From Rhipicephalus microplus (Eukaryota > Arthropoda > Arachnida > Ixodida > Ixodidae), in contig NC_134701.1 in the NCBI RefSeq assembly GCF_043290135.1, positions 61,004,502 to 61,068,501 on the forward strand: a stretch of 64,000 nt of DNA. Direction: 5' to 3'. The translations under genes and the position numbers were made by a program. The notes under the pieces are model-generated. The model ran no database searches. It saw nothing but the letters and a program-made list of their open reading frames with translations, and was not told the origin of the DNA. Shown in pieces: positions 63,946-64,000 of this stretch; the first letter of the stretch is position 1; every line of letters starts with the position of its first letter.

Positions 63946-64000
<55 letters not shown>
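63946..64000. repeat. (GT)n dinucleotide microsatellite
   Basis: An uninterrupted GT repeat of at least 27 copies runs to the right edge of the window and probably beyond. It begins directly where the RT reading ends, so the retroelement is either interrupted or truncated by it. Confidence 0.98.

Overview
This is eukaryotic, non-genic DNA, most likely from a hard tick (Ixodidae). The host call rests on two identical-site copies of a tRNA-derived SINE that I recognise from memory as the abundant Ruka-type SINE of ixodid ticks, and on the AT-rich, retroelement-dominated content. I see no host protein-coding gene, no functional tRNA or rRNA gene and no prokaryotic signal.

Positions 1 to about 62572 are one head-to-tail tandem array of a ~418-bp unit, roughly 148 copies, running off the left edge. 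Read on the minus strand, the unit encodes the linker after a reverse transcriptase (RT) plus the first two thirds of an RNase H domain. It carries three of the four RNase HI active-site positions (YTD[G/S]S, then the TEL or TQL position, then IYTD) at spacings of 39 and 25 codons. The fourth Asp and the C-terminal part never appear. Because 418 is not a multiple of 3, the frame rotates at each junction, so most units show an isolated ORF of ~96-109 codons instead of one long protein. The ORFs are remnants of the parent element and probably not genes.

The array is organised above the monomer level. Multi-unit blocks recur nearly unchanged at distances of about 1.67, 2.94, 3.77, 5.28, 5.44, 6.13, 7.55, 8.38 and 11.31 kb. 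Diagnostic indels (a 14-bp tandem duplication, a 5-bp duplication, a 4-bp deletion) travel with these blocks. The SINE, with its 13-bp target-site duplication, lies at 44603-44844 and again at 49886-50127, inside a 3.7-kb block copied 5283 bp apart. One insertion was therefore duplicated together with the satellite.

The right end (62573-63945) shows where the satellite came from. It is the RT part of a non-LTR retrotransposon on the minus strand, in a single frame for 457 codons that runs directly into the last repeat unit. The RT is dead: in-frame stops at 63839-63841 and 63269-63271, and YAND instead of YADD in the catalytic box. Upstream of the RT the element meets a (GT)n microsatellite that runs off the right edge. 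The simplest reading is that a segment spanning the RT-RNase H linker and half the RNase H domain of an RNase H-bearing non-LTR element was tandemly duplicated in place and then grew into a satellite of more than 62 kb, with the parent RT relic still attached at one flank.
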